From assembly GCA_021845865.1 (NCBI GenBank), contig JAJZVC010000001.1, positions 1 through 64,000 of the forward strand: a stretch of DNA of 64,000 nt, in the 5' to 3' direction. A program made the translations under genes and the position numbers. Every line of letters begins with the position of its first letter. Positions within the stretch are counted from its first letter, which is position 1. The notes beneath the pieces were generated by a model, which saw nothing but the letters and a program-made list of their open reading frames with translations, had not been told where the DNA came from and did not search any database. The DNA is from Pseudomonadota bacterium. GTDB lineage: Bacteria; Pseudomonadota; Gammaproteobacteria; Burkholderiales; UBA9220. Shown in pieces: positions 1 through 11,428 of this stretch.

Positions 1-2
1 TG

Positions 3-116
3 AGCAAGAACACGTTCTACCTGCACCTCAAGGAGTGCGAATTCCGGTATAACTACCGGAGCCAGAACTTGTACCTTACCCTCCTCAAAATTGTCAGACT
101 GAACCCGCTGTTCTAG
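3..116 (+). CDS. IS1595-family (ISXO2-like) transposase, C-terminal end only
   Basis: An open frame enters from the left edge and ends in TAG at 114-116, giving 37 residues. The text (HLKECEFRYNYRSQNLY followed by LLKIVRLNPLF) matches my recollection of the C-terminus of IS1595/ISXO2-type DDE transposases, where an EFR(F/Y)N-R motif lies close to the end. The rest of the gene is outside the window, so I cannot tell whether the element is intact. No terminal inverted repeat could be identified with confidence in the 280 bases to the right. The family call rests only on this C-terminal pattern. Confidence 0.7.
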   Translation, partial: SKNTFYLHLKECEFRYNYRSQNLYLTLLKIVRLNPLF

Positions 117-304
117 TCATGACCCTAAAAAATAGACAAGGGCAAGCATACAAAATTGCTGTAATTCAAGGAACTAGCAAAATTACCAGTTATCGAGATT
201 AAAAAGGCGGTTCATTCCCTACCCCCACATATCCAAGTGTTCATGTAGTCCACGGAGAGCCACATTTTTAGGTCATGCCTAGCATAGGTAAAGCGCGTAT
301 TGGG

Positions 305-320
305 CGCTATACGTATAGCG
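305..320. repeat. Perfect 16-bp palindrome
   Basis: The sequence CGCTATACGTATAGCG is its own reverse complement across all 16 bases. It lies in non-coding DNA between the transposase end and the tRNA gene. It could be a binding site for a dimeric regulator or recombinase, or a short cruciform. Nothing in the sequence decides between these. Confidence 0.6.
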
Positions 321-340
321 TTCCCCGTACCGTGTTAACT

Positions 341-360
341 ATGGGGTAAAAATGGGGGTA
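341..360 (+). repeat. Direct repeat ATGGGG(G)TA, possible recombinase arm sites
   Basis: ATGGGGTA (341-348) is followed four bases later by ATGGGGGTA (352-360). An inverted copy, TACCCCCA, lies at 220-227. Short G-rich repeats of this kind are often found beside tyrosine-integrase attachment sites at tRNA 3' ends. The link is inference, because no integrase gene lies in the window. Confidence 0.35.
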
Positions 361-388
361 GAAAAACAAAACGCGCTGAATAGCGCGT
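361..388 (-). terminator. Rho-independent terminator of tRNA-Ser
   Basis: Read leftwards, a 7-bp GC-rich stem (arms at 382-388 and 371-377, four-base loop) is followed by a T-rich run (complement of 361-370). It starts 15 bases after the tRNA 3' end. Confidence 0.8.
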
Positions 389-402
389 GGATATTGGCTT
401 CG

Positions 403-494
403 TGGCGGAGAGGGAGGGATTCGAACCCTCGGAACACCGCGAGGTGTTCAACAGATTTCGAGTCTGCCCCGTTCGACCACTCCGGCACCTCTCC
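403..494 (-). tRNA. tRNA-Ser (anticodon CGA)
   Basis: The minus strand reads GGAGAGGTGCCGG at the 5' end (494) and CTCTCCGCCA at the 3' end (403). The acceptor stem pairs fully and CCA is encoded. The anticodon loop is CTCGAAA with anticodon CGA (complement of 458-460), reading UCG. A long variable arm with a GAACACC/GGTGTTC stem marks a class II serine tRNA, and a normal GGTTCGAATCC T-loop is present. Length is 92 nt, normal for tRNA-Ser. Its 3' end faces the transposase remnant. Confidence 0.97.
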
Positions 495-579
495 TCGAAA
501 GAGGCGCATTTTACCAGCTTCTGCATGGGGTGTGCGACCCAAAATGGACAAAATAGGGAAAGTTGTCCACACTTCCGGT

Positions 580-1992
580 ATGCGTTCTTTTCTCATCCTG
601 ATCATCGCATTAACCATCGCCGGATGCGGTCAAACCGCCAAACCGATTCCGCCTTACACTCAAAGCGGGGAATTGGTGGTGGTTACCCGCAACAGCCCCA
701 CAACCTATTATGAAGATGCCGGCGGTCAGCCTGCGGGAATCGAGCACGACCTTGTGGAACTGTTCGCCAAGGAGCTTGGGGTGCGGGTCCGTTTCATCGT
801 CACCCCCCAGTTCAATGAAATCATTCCCACTCTTTTGCAGCAGCAGGCCCACTTCGCGGCAGCAGGCCTGACGATAACGCCAGAGAGGGAAAAGCTCGTC
901 CAGTTCATTACCCCTTACCAAACCATCCAGCAGCAGGTGGCTTACAACACCAATAATCTTAAACCGCGTAGCGCCCGGGACCTTATCGGCAAACGCATTG
1001 AAGTGGTGGCTGGCAGCAGCTATGTGGAGCGATTGGAGGAACTCCGAGACAAATACCCCAAGCTGAAATGGCGTGAAGTGGAAGCCCTGGAGAGTGAGGA
1101 ATTGCTGGAAAGAGTGGCGGAAGACGAAATCGATTACGCCATTGCCGACTCGAATGTTATTGATATATCAAAAACCTATATTCCAAATCTCGATAACGCC
1201 TTCAATATCAGCCCACCCCAGTACCTGGCCTGGGCTTTCCCCAAGGAGGCCGACCCGCAGCTGGTCGCCAAAGCCAAGGCCTTCTTCGATAGAATCAAGC
1301 AGGATGGCACATTGAAGGTGCTGATCGACCGCTATTACGGCCATACTCAGCGGCTTGAGTCGGCAGACGTGGCGGGAATTCTGGACAAGCGCGAGGCACT
1401 CTTAGCCCCCCTGCGCAAATTCTTCTATCCCGCCCAGGAAATCAGCGACATCGACTGGCGCCTCCTGGCAGCCCTGGCTTACCAGGAATCCCATTGGGAC
1501 CCCCTGGCCACCTCCCCTACCGGCGTGCGGGGGATCATGATGCTGACGGAAGACACCGCCGACAGACTGGGCGTTTCGAACCGCCTCGACCCCCGCCAGA
1601 GCATTCGCGCCGGCGCCAAGTACCTAGCCAGCCTGAAGGATATGCTTCCTGCCCGCATCAGCGAACCCGATCGCACATGGCTTGCCTTGGCTGCCTACAA
1701 CATGGGATACGGACACCTGGAGGACGGGCGGATTCTGGCCCAGCGGATGAAAATGAACCCCGACTCCTGGGCAGATCTGAAGAAAGTTCTTCCTCTTCTT
1801 ACCCAGTCGGCCTACTACACCAAACTCAAACATGGTTACGGTCGAGGCGGCCAGGCGGTGATTTTCGTCGAAAGCGTCCGCACCTACTACGACATCCTGG
1901 TACGCTTCGAAAAACCCCACGAAATCCAGTTCAACCTGGCAGAAAGCGCAAAACCTGGCCGGCGTCCGCGACTGAAAGCCGCCCGCAGCTGA
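580..1992 (+). CDS. mltF: Membrane-bound lytic murein transglycosylase F (MltF)
   Basis: Predicted outer-membrane lipoprotein that cleaves peptidoglycan glycan strands, leaving 1,6-anhydro-muramic ends. The chosen ATG gives a short signal peptide with lipobox IAGC (Cys16). An upstream in-frame ATG at 544 would add 12 residues before the hydrophobic segment and is less likely. Residues about 30-260 form a family 3 periplasmic solute-binding domain. The C-terminal SLT domain follows, with the catalytic glutamate in AYQESHWDP (about residue 303) and the later AAYNMGYGH motif. Total 470 residues, slightly shorter than the E. coli protein. It stands alone and is followed by a terminator. Confidence 0.92.
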   Translation: MRSFLILIIALTIAGCGQTAKPIPPYTQSGELVVVTRNSPTTYYEDAGGQPAGIEHDLVELFAKELGVRVRFIVTPQFNEIIPTLLQQQAHFAAAGLTITPEREKLVQFITPYQTIQQQVAYNTNNLKPRSARDLIGKRIEVVAGSSYVERLEELRDKYPKLKWREVEALESEELLERVAEDEIDYAIADSNVIDISKTYIPNLDNAFNISPPQYLAWAFPKEADPQLVAKAKAFFDRIKQDGTLKVLIDRYYGHTQRLESADVAGILDKREALLAPLRKFFYPAQEISDIDWRLLAALAYQESHWDPLATSPTGVRGIMMLTEDTADRLGVSNRLDPRQSIRAGAKYLASLKDMLPARISEPDRTWLALAAYNMGYGHLEDGRILAQRMKMNPDSWADLKKVLPLLTQSAYYTKLKHGYGRGGQAVIFVESVRTYYDILVRFEKPHEIQFNLAESAKPGRRPRLKAARS

Positions 1993-2022
1993 GTTTTGGC
2001 GGCGCATCATCGATCATGAGGA

Positions 2023-2059
2023 CTGAGCTACCAGGCATCACTGGCCTCAGGGGTTTTTC
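2023..2059 (+). terminator. Terminator after mltF
   Basis: An outer CTGAG/CTCAG stem and an inner CCAG/CTGG stem form an interrupted hairpin. It is followed by GGG and a run of five T. It lies between the convergent ends of mltF and serS. Confidence 0.6.
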
Positions 2060-2068
2060 TCGCCAGGG

Positions 2069-3361
<1,293 letters not shown>

Positions 3362-3397
3362 TCACCTTAAGTTATTCGCTTATCTTATTAAATATAT

Positions 3398-4705
3398 TTA
3401 TTTTTTTAATTCTTCATCCAGTTCCCGCAGGTGAGCCAGGCGCTCGGCTATCTTGCCTTCGAGCCCTCTCGGCGTGGGCTGGTAAAAATTCACCGTCGCC
3501 AGATCGTCGGGAAAATAATGCTCCCCTGCCGCATAGGCTTCGGGTTCGTCGTGGGCATAACGGTAGGCATGGCCGTAGCCCAATTCCTTCATCAGTTTGG
3601 TCGGCGCGTTGCGCAAGTGGATAGGCACCGCCCGGCTCCTGTCGCCTTTGATGAAGGCGCGGGCGTTATTATACGCAACGTACACCGCGTTGCTCTTGGG
3701 GGCGACGGCCAGATAAACCACTGCCTCGGCCAAGGCCAATTCCCCTTCCGGCGAGCCAAGCCGCTCGTAGGTTTCCACCGCATCCAGCGCCAAGCGCAAG
3801 GCCCGGGGGTCGGCAAGACCGATGTCCTCCGTTGCCATGCGCACGATGCGCCGCCCCAGGTAAAGGGGATCGGCTCCGCCATCCAGCATGCGGCACAGCC
3901 AGTACAGCGCCGCATCGGGACTGGAGCCGCGGACGGACTTATGGAGAGCGGAAATCTGGTCGTAAAACTCCTCCCCCCCCTTGTCGAAGCGGCGGCCGCT
4001 TTGCGCCAAGGCATCCCGCGCCAGGTCTTCATCCACCGCCTGAACCTTGCGGGTCTCCGCGGCGGTTTTCACCTGCTCCAGGAGGTTGAGCAGCCGGCGG
4101 GCGTCACCGTCCGCATAGCCGACCAGCAGGGATTTCGCCCCGTCGCTGAAAGACAGCCCAACCAACGCCTTATTCTTGGCGCGATCGAACAATTGCCCCA
4201 ACTCATCCTCGGACAAGGGTTGCAGGACATACACCTGGGCCCGCGACAGCAAGGCGCTGTTGACTTCGAAGGATGGGTTTTCGGTGGTGGCGCCGATAAA
4301 GGTCACCAATCCCTCTTCGACGAAAGGCAGAAAGGCATCCTGCTGGGCCTTGTTGAAGCGGTGCACTTCATCCACGAAAAGGATGGTATGGCGGCCGAAC
4401 TGTTGCAAAGAAAGCCTTGCCCGATCAATGGCTTCACGAATATCCTTCACGCCGGAAAAGACGGCGGAAATGGCAATGAACTCCGAATTGAACGCCTGGG
4501 CCATGAGCCGCGCAAGAGTGGTTTTCCCCACCCCCGGCGGCCCCCACAGGATCATGGAATGGGGTTTGCCGGATTCGAAGGCAAGGCGCAGGGGCTTTCC
4601 CGGGCCGAGTAGATGGCTCTGGCCGATCACCTCGTCGAGAGCGCGGGGCCGCAGCTGCTCGGCCAGCGGCGCATCGGGAACGCCTTGGGAAAACAGGTCA
4701 CTCAC
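3398..4705 (-). CDS. rarA: Replication-associated recombination protein A (RarA/MgsA AAA+ ATPase)
   Basis: AAA+ ATPase of the clamp-loader clade that acts at stalled replication forks. Walker A GPPGVGKTT (about residues 55-63), Walker B ILFVDEVH (about 108-115) and the sensor sequence GATTENPSF are all visible. The C-terminal part corresponds to the family tetramerisation region, ending near YFPDDL and the PRGLEGKIAERL stretch. Length is 435 residues, typical of RarA. Its start overlaps the 3' end of lolA by 8 bp, so the two are translationally coupled; serS follows 42 bp downstream. The order lolA-rarA-serS is widely conserved in proteobacteria. Confidence 0.95.
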   Translation of the reverse strand: MSDLFSQGVPDAPLAEQLRPRALDEVIGQSHLLGPGKPLRLAFESGKPHSMILWGPPGVGKTTLARLMAQAFNSEFIAISAVFSGVKDIREAIDRARLSLQQFGRHTILFVDEVHRFNKAQQDAFLPFVEEGLVTFIGATTENPSFEVNSALLSRAQVYVLQPLSEDELGQLFDRAKNKALVGLSFSDGAKSLLVGYADGDARRLLNLLEQVKTAAETRKVQAVDEDLARDALAQSGRRFDKGGEEFYDQISALHKSVRGSSPDAALYWLCRMLDGGADPLYLGRRIVRMATEDIGLADPRALRLALDAVETYERLGSPEGELALAEAVVYLAVAPKSNAVYVAYNNARAFIKGDRSRAVPIHLRNAPTKLMKELGYGHAYRYAHDEPEAYAAGEHYFPDDLATVNFYQPTPRGLEGKIAERLAHLRELDEELKK

Positions 4706-5303
4706 CGATCACGTCCGCGCCCTTGGGCGGGCTGAATTTGAACAGCGCCGGATCGAGTTTGGGGTTGCGCTCCATGTCCGGAAAGCGGATGACCGTGGTC
4801 TGGCCGAAATTGTCCCGCAGTTCCATCACATCCAGCAGGTCGCCGTTGAAGCCCATGCGGATATTCTCGAAACCTCCGTCACCGTTTTTCGGAATGGCTT
4901 CCAGCCATTCCAGGGTACCGCGCTTGCCCAGATCCTTGAGCCGGAAAGACTTCTCGATTTCATTCTGGCCCGCCAGCAGCGCCGCCGGCGTCTGGCCCAG
5001 GGCCTGGTCCAGTTTCTTCACCGTCACCTGCTTCAGGTCGGCATCGTAGACCCACAGCTTCTCGCCATCGCCAACGATCAGCTGCCCCTTTGGCTGGTCG
5101 TAGGTCCAGCGGAATTTTCCCGGGCGGGAAAATTGCATCACGCCGCTGGCCTCCTGAATGGTGCTCAGTTGCTTATCCAGCACGATCTGCTTGAAATGGG
5201 ACCGGGCGCTTTGGGTATCCCGCAGGAAATGCTGCAAGCGGTCAAGGCTGGAGGCCGAAGCGGCCAAGGGCAGCATTAACAGGACAAACAGGTAGTATTT
5301 CAT
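4698..5303 (-). CDS. lolA: Outer-membrane lipoprotein carrier protein LolA
   Basis: Periplasmic chaperone that takes lipoproteins from LolCDE and delivers them to LolB. The N-terminus MKYYLFVLLMLPLAASASS is a signal peptide. The mature part shows the family pattern of short beta strands, including SRPGKFRWTYDQP and LVGDGEKLWVYDADL. The ATG at 5303 is chosen because GAGAGG stands 5 bases upstream; a GTG at 5318 in the same frame would overlap the ftsK stop and spoil the signal peptide. The gene starts 7 bp after ftsK ends and overlaps rarA. 201 residues. Confidence 0.93.
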   Translation of the reverse strand: MKYYLFVLLMLPLAASASSLDRLQHFLRDTQSARSHFKQIVLDKQLSTIQEASGVMQFSRPGKFRWTYDQPKGQLIVGDGEKLWVYDADLKQVTVKKLDQALGQTPAALLAGQNEIEKSFRLKDLGKRGTLEWLEAIPKNGDGGFENIRMGFNGDLLDVMELRDNFGQTTVIRFPDMERNPKLDPALFKFSPPKGADVIGE

Positions 5304-5310
5304 TGGCCTC

Positions 5311-7605
5311 TCAATCACCGCCCGGCACCAGTACCTCCCGGTTGCCGTTGCTCTGCATCGGCGACACCAGTCCGGACTTTTCCATTTGTTCGATCAACCG
5401 CGCCGCACGGTTATAGCCGATGCGCAATTGGCGCTGCACCAGGGAGATGGAAGCGCGCCGCGCCTTGAGGACAACGGCCACCGCCTCGTCGTAGAGAGGG
5501 TCCGATTCGCCGCCGGTACCGCCCTCCTCCCCTTCCGCACCGCCTTCGACGGCGCCCTCCAGAATGCCTTCCACGTACTGGGGCAACCCCTTGGTCTTGA
5601 GAAACTCCACCACCTTGTGCACTTCGCCGTCGGCCACGAAGGCGCCGTGGACCCGCTGGGGATAGCCGGTTCCCGGCGGCAGGTAGAGCATATCCCCCTG
5701 ACCCAGCAGGGCCTCGGCTCCCATCTGGTCGAGGATGGTGCGGGAGTCGATCTTGCTCGACACCTGGAAGGCGATGCGGGTGGGGATGTTGGCCTTGATC
5801 AGGCCGGTGATCACATCCACCGACGGCCGCTGGGTCGCCAGCACCAGATGGATGCCGGAAGCCCGGGCCTTCTGGGCCAGGCGTGCAATCAGCTCTTCCA
5901 CTTTTTTCCCCGCCACCATCATCAGATCAGCCAGCTCATCAATGACCACCACGATCAGCGGCAGTTCCTCCAGCGGCTCGGGCGCATCGGGAGTCAGGCT
6001 GAAGGGATTGGGCAGCTTGTCGCCGGATTTCTCGGCATCACGAATCTTCTGGTTGTAGCCCGCCAGGTTGCGCACCCCCAGAGCGGACATCAGCTTGTAG
6101 CGCTTTTCCATTTCCGCCACGCACCAGTTGAGGGCATTGGCGGCCTGGCGCATGTCGGTGACCACCGGGGCCAGGAGGTGGGGAATACCCTCGTAGACGG
6201 ATAGTTCCAGCATCTTGGGGTCCACCAGGATCAGCCGCACTTCCCGGGGCGTGGCCTTATACAGCAGGGACAGGATCATGGCGTTGATGGCCACCGATTT
6301 GCCGGAGCCGGTGGTGCCCGCCACCAGGGCATGGGGCATCTTGGCCAGGTCGGCCACCACCGGCTTGCCGCCGATGTCCTTGCCCATGGCGATAGTCAGG
6401 GGGGAAGCCATGTCGGAGTAAACCTGGGCGGAAAGGATTTCCGACAGCCGAACCGTCTGCCGCTTGGGATTGGGAATCTCCAGCCCCATGCAGGACTTGC
6501 CGGGAATGGTTTCCACCACCCGCACGCTGACCACCGACAGGGCGCGAGCCAAGTCCTTGGACAGGTTGGTGATCTGGCTGCCTTTCACTCCCGTCGCGGG
6601 CTCGATCTCGTAACGGGTAATCACCGGCCCCGGCAAGGCCGCCACCACTTTGACCTCCACCCCGAAATCCAGCAGCTTGCGCTCGATCAGACGGGACGTG
6701 AATTCCAGGGTCTCGGCGCTGAGGGTTTCCACCGTGCCGTCGGCCTCGTCCAGGAGGTGAAGGGGCGGCAGGTCCGAATCCGGCAGGTCGGCGAACAGGG
6801 GCACCTGCTTTTCCTTCACCACCCGTTCCGACTTGGGGATGTCCACCACCGGCGCCTCGATCTGAAGCGGAACGTGCTCCTCGAAACGGCGCTTCACTTC
6901 CGCCACGTGCTCTTCGCGCCGGATGGAGGCCACCCTGCCGGCCTTGCGGTCTTGCCAGGCCTGCCAGCGACCCGCCACGGCGTAATACGTGCTTAGTATG
7001 CCTTCCCCCAAACCATCGATCACCGCCAGCCAGGAAACGCCGGTGAAGAGGCTGAGGCCCACCGCAATGCACAGCAACAACGCGAGCGTGGCGCCGGTAA
7101 AACCGAGGGTTGAAAACAATATCTCGCTCAACACCGAACCCAGCATTCCGCCGGGAGCCAGGGGCAGCGAGGCTTTCAGGGTATACAGCCGCAGAGCCTC
7201 CAGGCCGCTGCAACCGAAGAGGAGCACCAGAAACCCTGTCCCGGCAATAATCAGGGAACGCCGGTCGGACAGGGCGTCGCTTTCGATGCGCTTATAGCCC
7301 CACCACAAGGTGTAAAGACAGAAAGCGATCCACAGGTAACCGGAAAGGCCGAAAAGGTAGAGCAGGATATCCGCCAGCCAGGCCCCCAGCCGCCCGCCGG
7401 AATTCTGGATGATTGCCATGCTCTCGCTGTGGGACCAGCCCGGATCGCTCCGATGATAGGTGACCAGGGACAGCGAAAGATAGATAGTGACCGCCACCAG
7501 CACCAGCCACCAGACTTCCGTCAGCAACGCCGGCATGCGGCTGGCCAGAGGACCCTTGGCGGGAGGACGCGCGGGTCGGGGCGTATGGGAATTTGACTGG
7601 GCCAT
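5311..7605 (-). CDS. ftsK: DNA translocase FtsK
   Basis: Septal DNA pump that clears chromosome dimers and positions XerCD at dif. The N-terminal part (about residues 25-200) carries four or five membrane segments. The linker is short (about 200-290). The RecA-like motor has Walker [13 protein letters not shown] (about residues 428-439) and Walker [13 protein letters not shown]. The C-terminal winged-helix gamma domain (about 700-760) ends near [22 protein letters not shown]. At 764 residues it is the short-linker form common in betaproteobacteria, against about 1,330 in E. coli. First gene of a leftward operon. Confidence 0.96.
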   Translation of the reverse strand: MAQSNSHTPRPARPPAKGPLASRMPALLTEVWWLVLVAVTIYLSLSLVTYHRSDPGWSHSESMAIIQNSGGRLGAWLADILLYLFGLSGYLWIAFCLYTLWWGYKRIESDALSDRRSLIIAGTGFLVLLFGCSGLEALRLYTLKASLPLAPGGMLGSVLSEILFSTLGFTGATLALLLCIAVGLSLFTGVSWLAVIDGLGEGILSTYYAVAGRWQAWQDRKAGRVASIRREEHVAEVKRRFEEHVPLQIEAPVVDIPKSERVVKEKQVPLFADLPDSDLPPLHLLDEADGTVETLSAETLEFTSRLIERKLLDFGVEVKVVAALPGPVITRYEIEPATGVKGSQITNLSKDLARALSVVSVRVVETIPGKSCMGLEIPNPKRQTVRLSEILSAQVYSDMASPLTIAMGKDIGGKPVVADLAKMPHALVAGTTGSGKSVAINAMILSLLYKATPREVRLILVDPKMLELSVYEGIPHLLAPVVTDMRQAANALNWCVAEMEKRYKLMSALGVRNLAGYNQKIRDAEKSGDKLPNPFSLTPDAPEPLEELPLIVVVIDELADLMMVAGKKVEELIARLAQKARASGIHLVLATQRPSVDVITGLIKANIPTRIAFQVSSKIDSRTILDQMGAEALLGQGDMLYLPPGTGYPQRVHGAFVADGEVHKVVEFLKTKGLPQYVEGILEGAVEGGAEGEEGGTGGESDPLYDEAVAVVLKARRASISLVQRQLRIGYNRAARLIEQMEKSGLVSPMQSNGNREVLVPGGD

Positions 7606-7807
7606 TGGCTATCGCAAAATAACAGTTCGGCAATTATAACCCGAATGCCCCGTGATTCGATTTATGCCGCCGTCCCCTCGCATTCCGGCCCCCATATTCC
7701 CGGATGGATGTAAGATACTTGTTTATGTGAAAGCGCTTTCTTGCGTAAAATAACAGGCTTTGACTTAGTCTAAATTTTACTTTCCCGATTTCGGAAGGAG
7801 TCTTTGA
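7606..7807. promoter_or_regulatory. Divergent promoter region of ftsK and trxB with 12-bp palindrome
   Basis: This 202-bp gap separates divergent genes and must hold both promoters. A perfect palindrome GAAAGCGCTTTC (7729-7740), with a T before it, resembles operators of LacI-type repressors. It lies about 70 bp before trxB. A ribosome site GGAAGGAG precedes the trxB ATG. No strong -35/-10 pair could be assigned. Confidence 0.45.
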
Positions 7808-9323
<1,516 letters not shown>

Positions 9324-9327
9324 ACGC

Positions 9328-9362
9328 GGACTATATCCTGGAAGGTGATCGGGATATAATCC
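9328..9362. repeat. Imperfect inverted repeat in front of the arn operon
   Basis: GGACTATATCC (9328-9338) and GGATATAATCC (9352-9362) pair at 10 of 11 positions across a 13-base loop. The right arm contains a TATAAT hexamer (9355-9360) that could be the -10 box of the operon; no good -35 is seen at 17 bp. There is no T-run, so it is not a terminator. It may be an operator overlapping the promoter. Confidence 0.4.
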
Positions 9363-9389
9363 GGTCCTTTATAAAACCCATCGTTTCGG

Positions 9390-11042
9390 ATGCCCGCCAA
9401 CTCTTCCTCCATTCGCCGAAGCACCTTGCTTCTGCTGCTGGCCGTGCTGTTTACCGTCTGGTTCAGCAATCTCGAATACCGAAAATTGGTGCGTCCGGAC
9501 GAGGGCCGTTACGCCGAAATCCCGCGAGAAATGGTCGCCAGCGGCGACTGGACCACCCCCCGCCTCAACGGCGTCAAATACTTCGAAAAACCGGCCCTGC
9601 AATACTGGGCCACGGCTGCCGCCTACAGTGTATTCGGCGAGCACCACTGGACCGCGCGGCTGTGGCCCGCCCTGACCGGCTTCCTGGGCATTCTGATGGT
9701 GGGTTTCACCGGCGCGCGTCTTTTCGGCAATACCGCCGGCCTGTATGCCGCGACCGTTCTGGCCAGCAGCCTGCTGTACGTCCTGATCGGCCACCTCAAC
9801 ACCCTGGACATGGGGGTCAGCTTTTTCATGGGGCTGGGGCTGTGCGGTTTTCTCCTGGCCCACCGGCCCAACGTCCCGGCGCGGGAAAACCGCCTGTGGA
9901 TGCTGGTCACCTGGGCGTCCCTGGCCTTTTCCGTGCTGAGCAAGGGCCTCATCGGCCTGGTGCTTCCCGGCGCGGTGCTGGTGCTTTATACCCTCATCCA
10001 GCGCGATTGGCGCCTGTGGACGCGCCTGCATCTGGTTACCGGCCTGCTGCTGTTCTTCGCCCTCAGCGTGCCCTGGTTCGTGGCGGTTTCCCTGGCCAAT
10101 CCCGAATTTTTCCATTTCTTCTTTATCCACGAGCACTTCGAGCGCTTTCTCACCAAGGTGCACGGCCGCTACCAGCCCTGGTACTACTTCGTTCCCATCC
10201 TGCTGATGGGCATGCTGCCGTGGGTAGTTCCCATGTTCGACGCCCTGGTTCGCGCCTGGAAAAGCGACGGCACGCGCAGCTTCCAGCCCAAGCGCTTTCT
10301 GCTGCTGTGGTCGCTGTTCATCTATTTTTTCTTTTCCATTTCCGATTCCAAGCTGCCCAGCTACATCCTGCCCATTTTCCCCGCTTTGGCCCTGCTCATC
10401 GGGGAACGTCTGACGAAACTCTCCGGCCGCGCCCTGTTCTGGCAAATTTCCCCCTTGCTGATTCTAGCCATCGCCGCCCTGTGGCTGGCCCCTGATGTTG
10501 GCCATATGGGCGACGAAGAGGTCCCCCCCGAGCTCTACCAGCATTACGTCCCCTGGCTAATGGGCGCCGGTGGCATGCTCCTGGCCGGAACCCTGGCCGC
10601 CCTGTTCTGGAGCCGCCGCGGCCGGGTCGCTCCGGCCGTTCTGGCCTTGGGGCTTTCCGGAGTAGTCGCCTCCCAGCTGGTTCTCACCGGCCACGAAAGC
10701 CTTTCCCCCGCCAGTTCCGCCTACCACCTTGTCCAGCGGATCAAGCCTTACCTTAAGCCGGGCATCCCCTTCTACAGCGTGGGCATGTACGAGCAGACCC
10801 TGCCTTTCTATATCAAGCGCACCGTCACCGTCGTGGCCTGGCAGGATGAACTGGAGTTCGGTTTCCAGCAGGAGCCGGACAAGTGGATTCCCGAAATGAC
10901 CGCTTTCAAGCAGCGCTGGCGCGCCGATCCTCAGGCTCTGGCGATCATGAGCCCTGCCACCTATCAGCAGATGGAAGCGGAGAAACTGCCGATGGAAATC
11001 ATCGCCCGTGACACCCGCCGCGTCGTAGTGAGGAAACCATGA
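9390..11042 (+). CDS. arnT: ArnT-like undecaprenyl-phosphate aminoarabinose:lipid A transferase (GT83/GT39)
   Basis: Integral-membrane glycosyltransferase expected to move 4-amino-4-deoxy-L-arabinose (L-Ara4N) from undecaprenyl phosphate to lipid A on the periplasmic side. About 12 hydrophobic segments are visible. The N-terminal luminal loop carries the family motif PDEGRYAEIPREM (about residues 34-46), and a conserved EHHWTARLWPAL follows. A soluble C-terminal part starts near residue 440. Length is 550, matching ArnT. The assignment is strengthened by the seven downstream genes, which supply the donor. It is the first gene of the operon, and its stop overlaps the next start (ATGA). Confidence 0.87.
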   Translation: MPANSSSIRRSTLLLLLAVLFTVWFSNLEYRKLVRPDEGRYAEIPREMVASGDWTTPRLNGVKYFEKPALQYWATAAAYSVFGEHHWTARLWPALTGFLGILMVGFTGARLFGNTAGLYAATVLASSLLYVLIGHLNTLDMGVSFFMGLGLCGFLLAHRPNVPARENRLWMLVTWASLAFSVLSKGLIGLVLPGAVLVLYTLIQRDWRLWTRLHLVTGLLLFFALSVPWFVAVSLANPEFFHFFFIHEHFERFLTKVHGRYQPWYYFVPILLMGMLPWVVPMFDALVRAWKSDGTRSFQPKRFLLLWSLFIYFFFSISDSKLPSYILPIFPALALLIGERLTKLSGRALFWQISPLLILAIAALWLAPDVGHMGDEEVPPELYQHYVPWLMGAGGMLLAGTLAALFWSRRGRVAPAVLALGLSGVVASQLVLTGHESLSPASSAYHLVQRIKPYLKPGIPFYSVGMYEQTLPFYIKRTVTVVAWQDELEFGFQQEPDKWIPEMTAFKQRWRADPQALAIMSPATYQQMEAEKLPMEIIARDTRRVVVRKP

Positions 11043-11410
11043 ACCTCTTCAGCTTTTCCCTGGTCCTGACTGGCGTTCTGCTCAACGCCGCCGCCCAGCT
11101 GCTCCTCAAGGCTGGCACCAATCAGCTGGGGGTGGTGAGCTTCACCCGCGACAATTTCCTGTCCCTGGGCTGGCAGGTGGGCACTCAGCCCCACATCTTC
11201 GGCGGCCTGTCCTGTTACGCGGTGAGCGTGGTGGTGTGGATCATGGCCCTGTCCCGGGTGGAGGTCAGCATCGCCTATCCCATGCTCTCCATCGGCTACG
11301 TGGTCAACGCCATCGCCGCCTGGTGGCTGTTCGGCGAGGCGGTATCCCTCACCCGGCTGCTGGGTATCGGCGTTATAATCGTCGGCGTCTATATCGTTGC
11401 CCGTAGCTGA
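11039..11410 (+). CDS. Small multidrug-resistance/EamA-type membrane protein, ArnE/ArnF-like
   Basis: 123 residues with four hydrophobic helices and the start MNLFSFSLVLTGVLLNAAAQ, typical of the EmrE/ArnE/ArnF group. In E. coli, ArnE and ArnF together flip undecaprenyl-phosphate-L-Ara4N across the inner membrane. Only one such gene is present here, so it may work as a homodimer. It is coupled to arnT by an ATGA overlap and lies 18 bp before the acetyltransferase gene. Family assignment is firm; the specific flippase role follows from context. Confidence 0.82.
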   Translation: MNLFSFSLVLTGVLLNAAAQLLLKAGTNQLGVVSFTRDNFLSLGWQVGTQPHIFGGLSCYAVSVVVWIMALSRVEVSIAYPMLSIGYVVNAIAAWWLFGEAVSLTRLLGIGVIIVGVYIVARS

Positions 11411-11428
11411 CAACAAGTAAAAGCAAGT

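Larger units (their letters stand above)
117..402. other. AT-rich intergenic stretch between transposase end and tRNA-Ser
   Basis: No plausible gene is present. The stretch is richer in A+T than the rest of the window. It contains a perfect 16-bp palindrome (305-320), two near-identical G-rich motifs in direct orientation (341-348 and 352-360) with an inverted copy of the second at 220-227, and the tRNA terminator (361-388). This arrangement next to a tRNA 3' end suggests a former or current integration boundary. That is inference; no integrase gene is visible. Confidence 0.5.

Noticed and set aside
352-579. Long N-terminal extension of mltF starting at 352
   Set aside because: It would be translated through the antisense of the tRNA-Ser gene and would bury the lipoprotein signal peptide. 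The ATG at 580 gives a normal lipobox.
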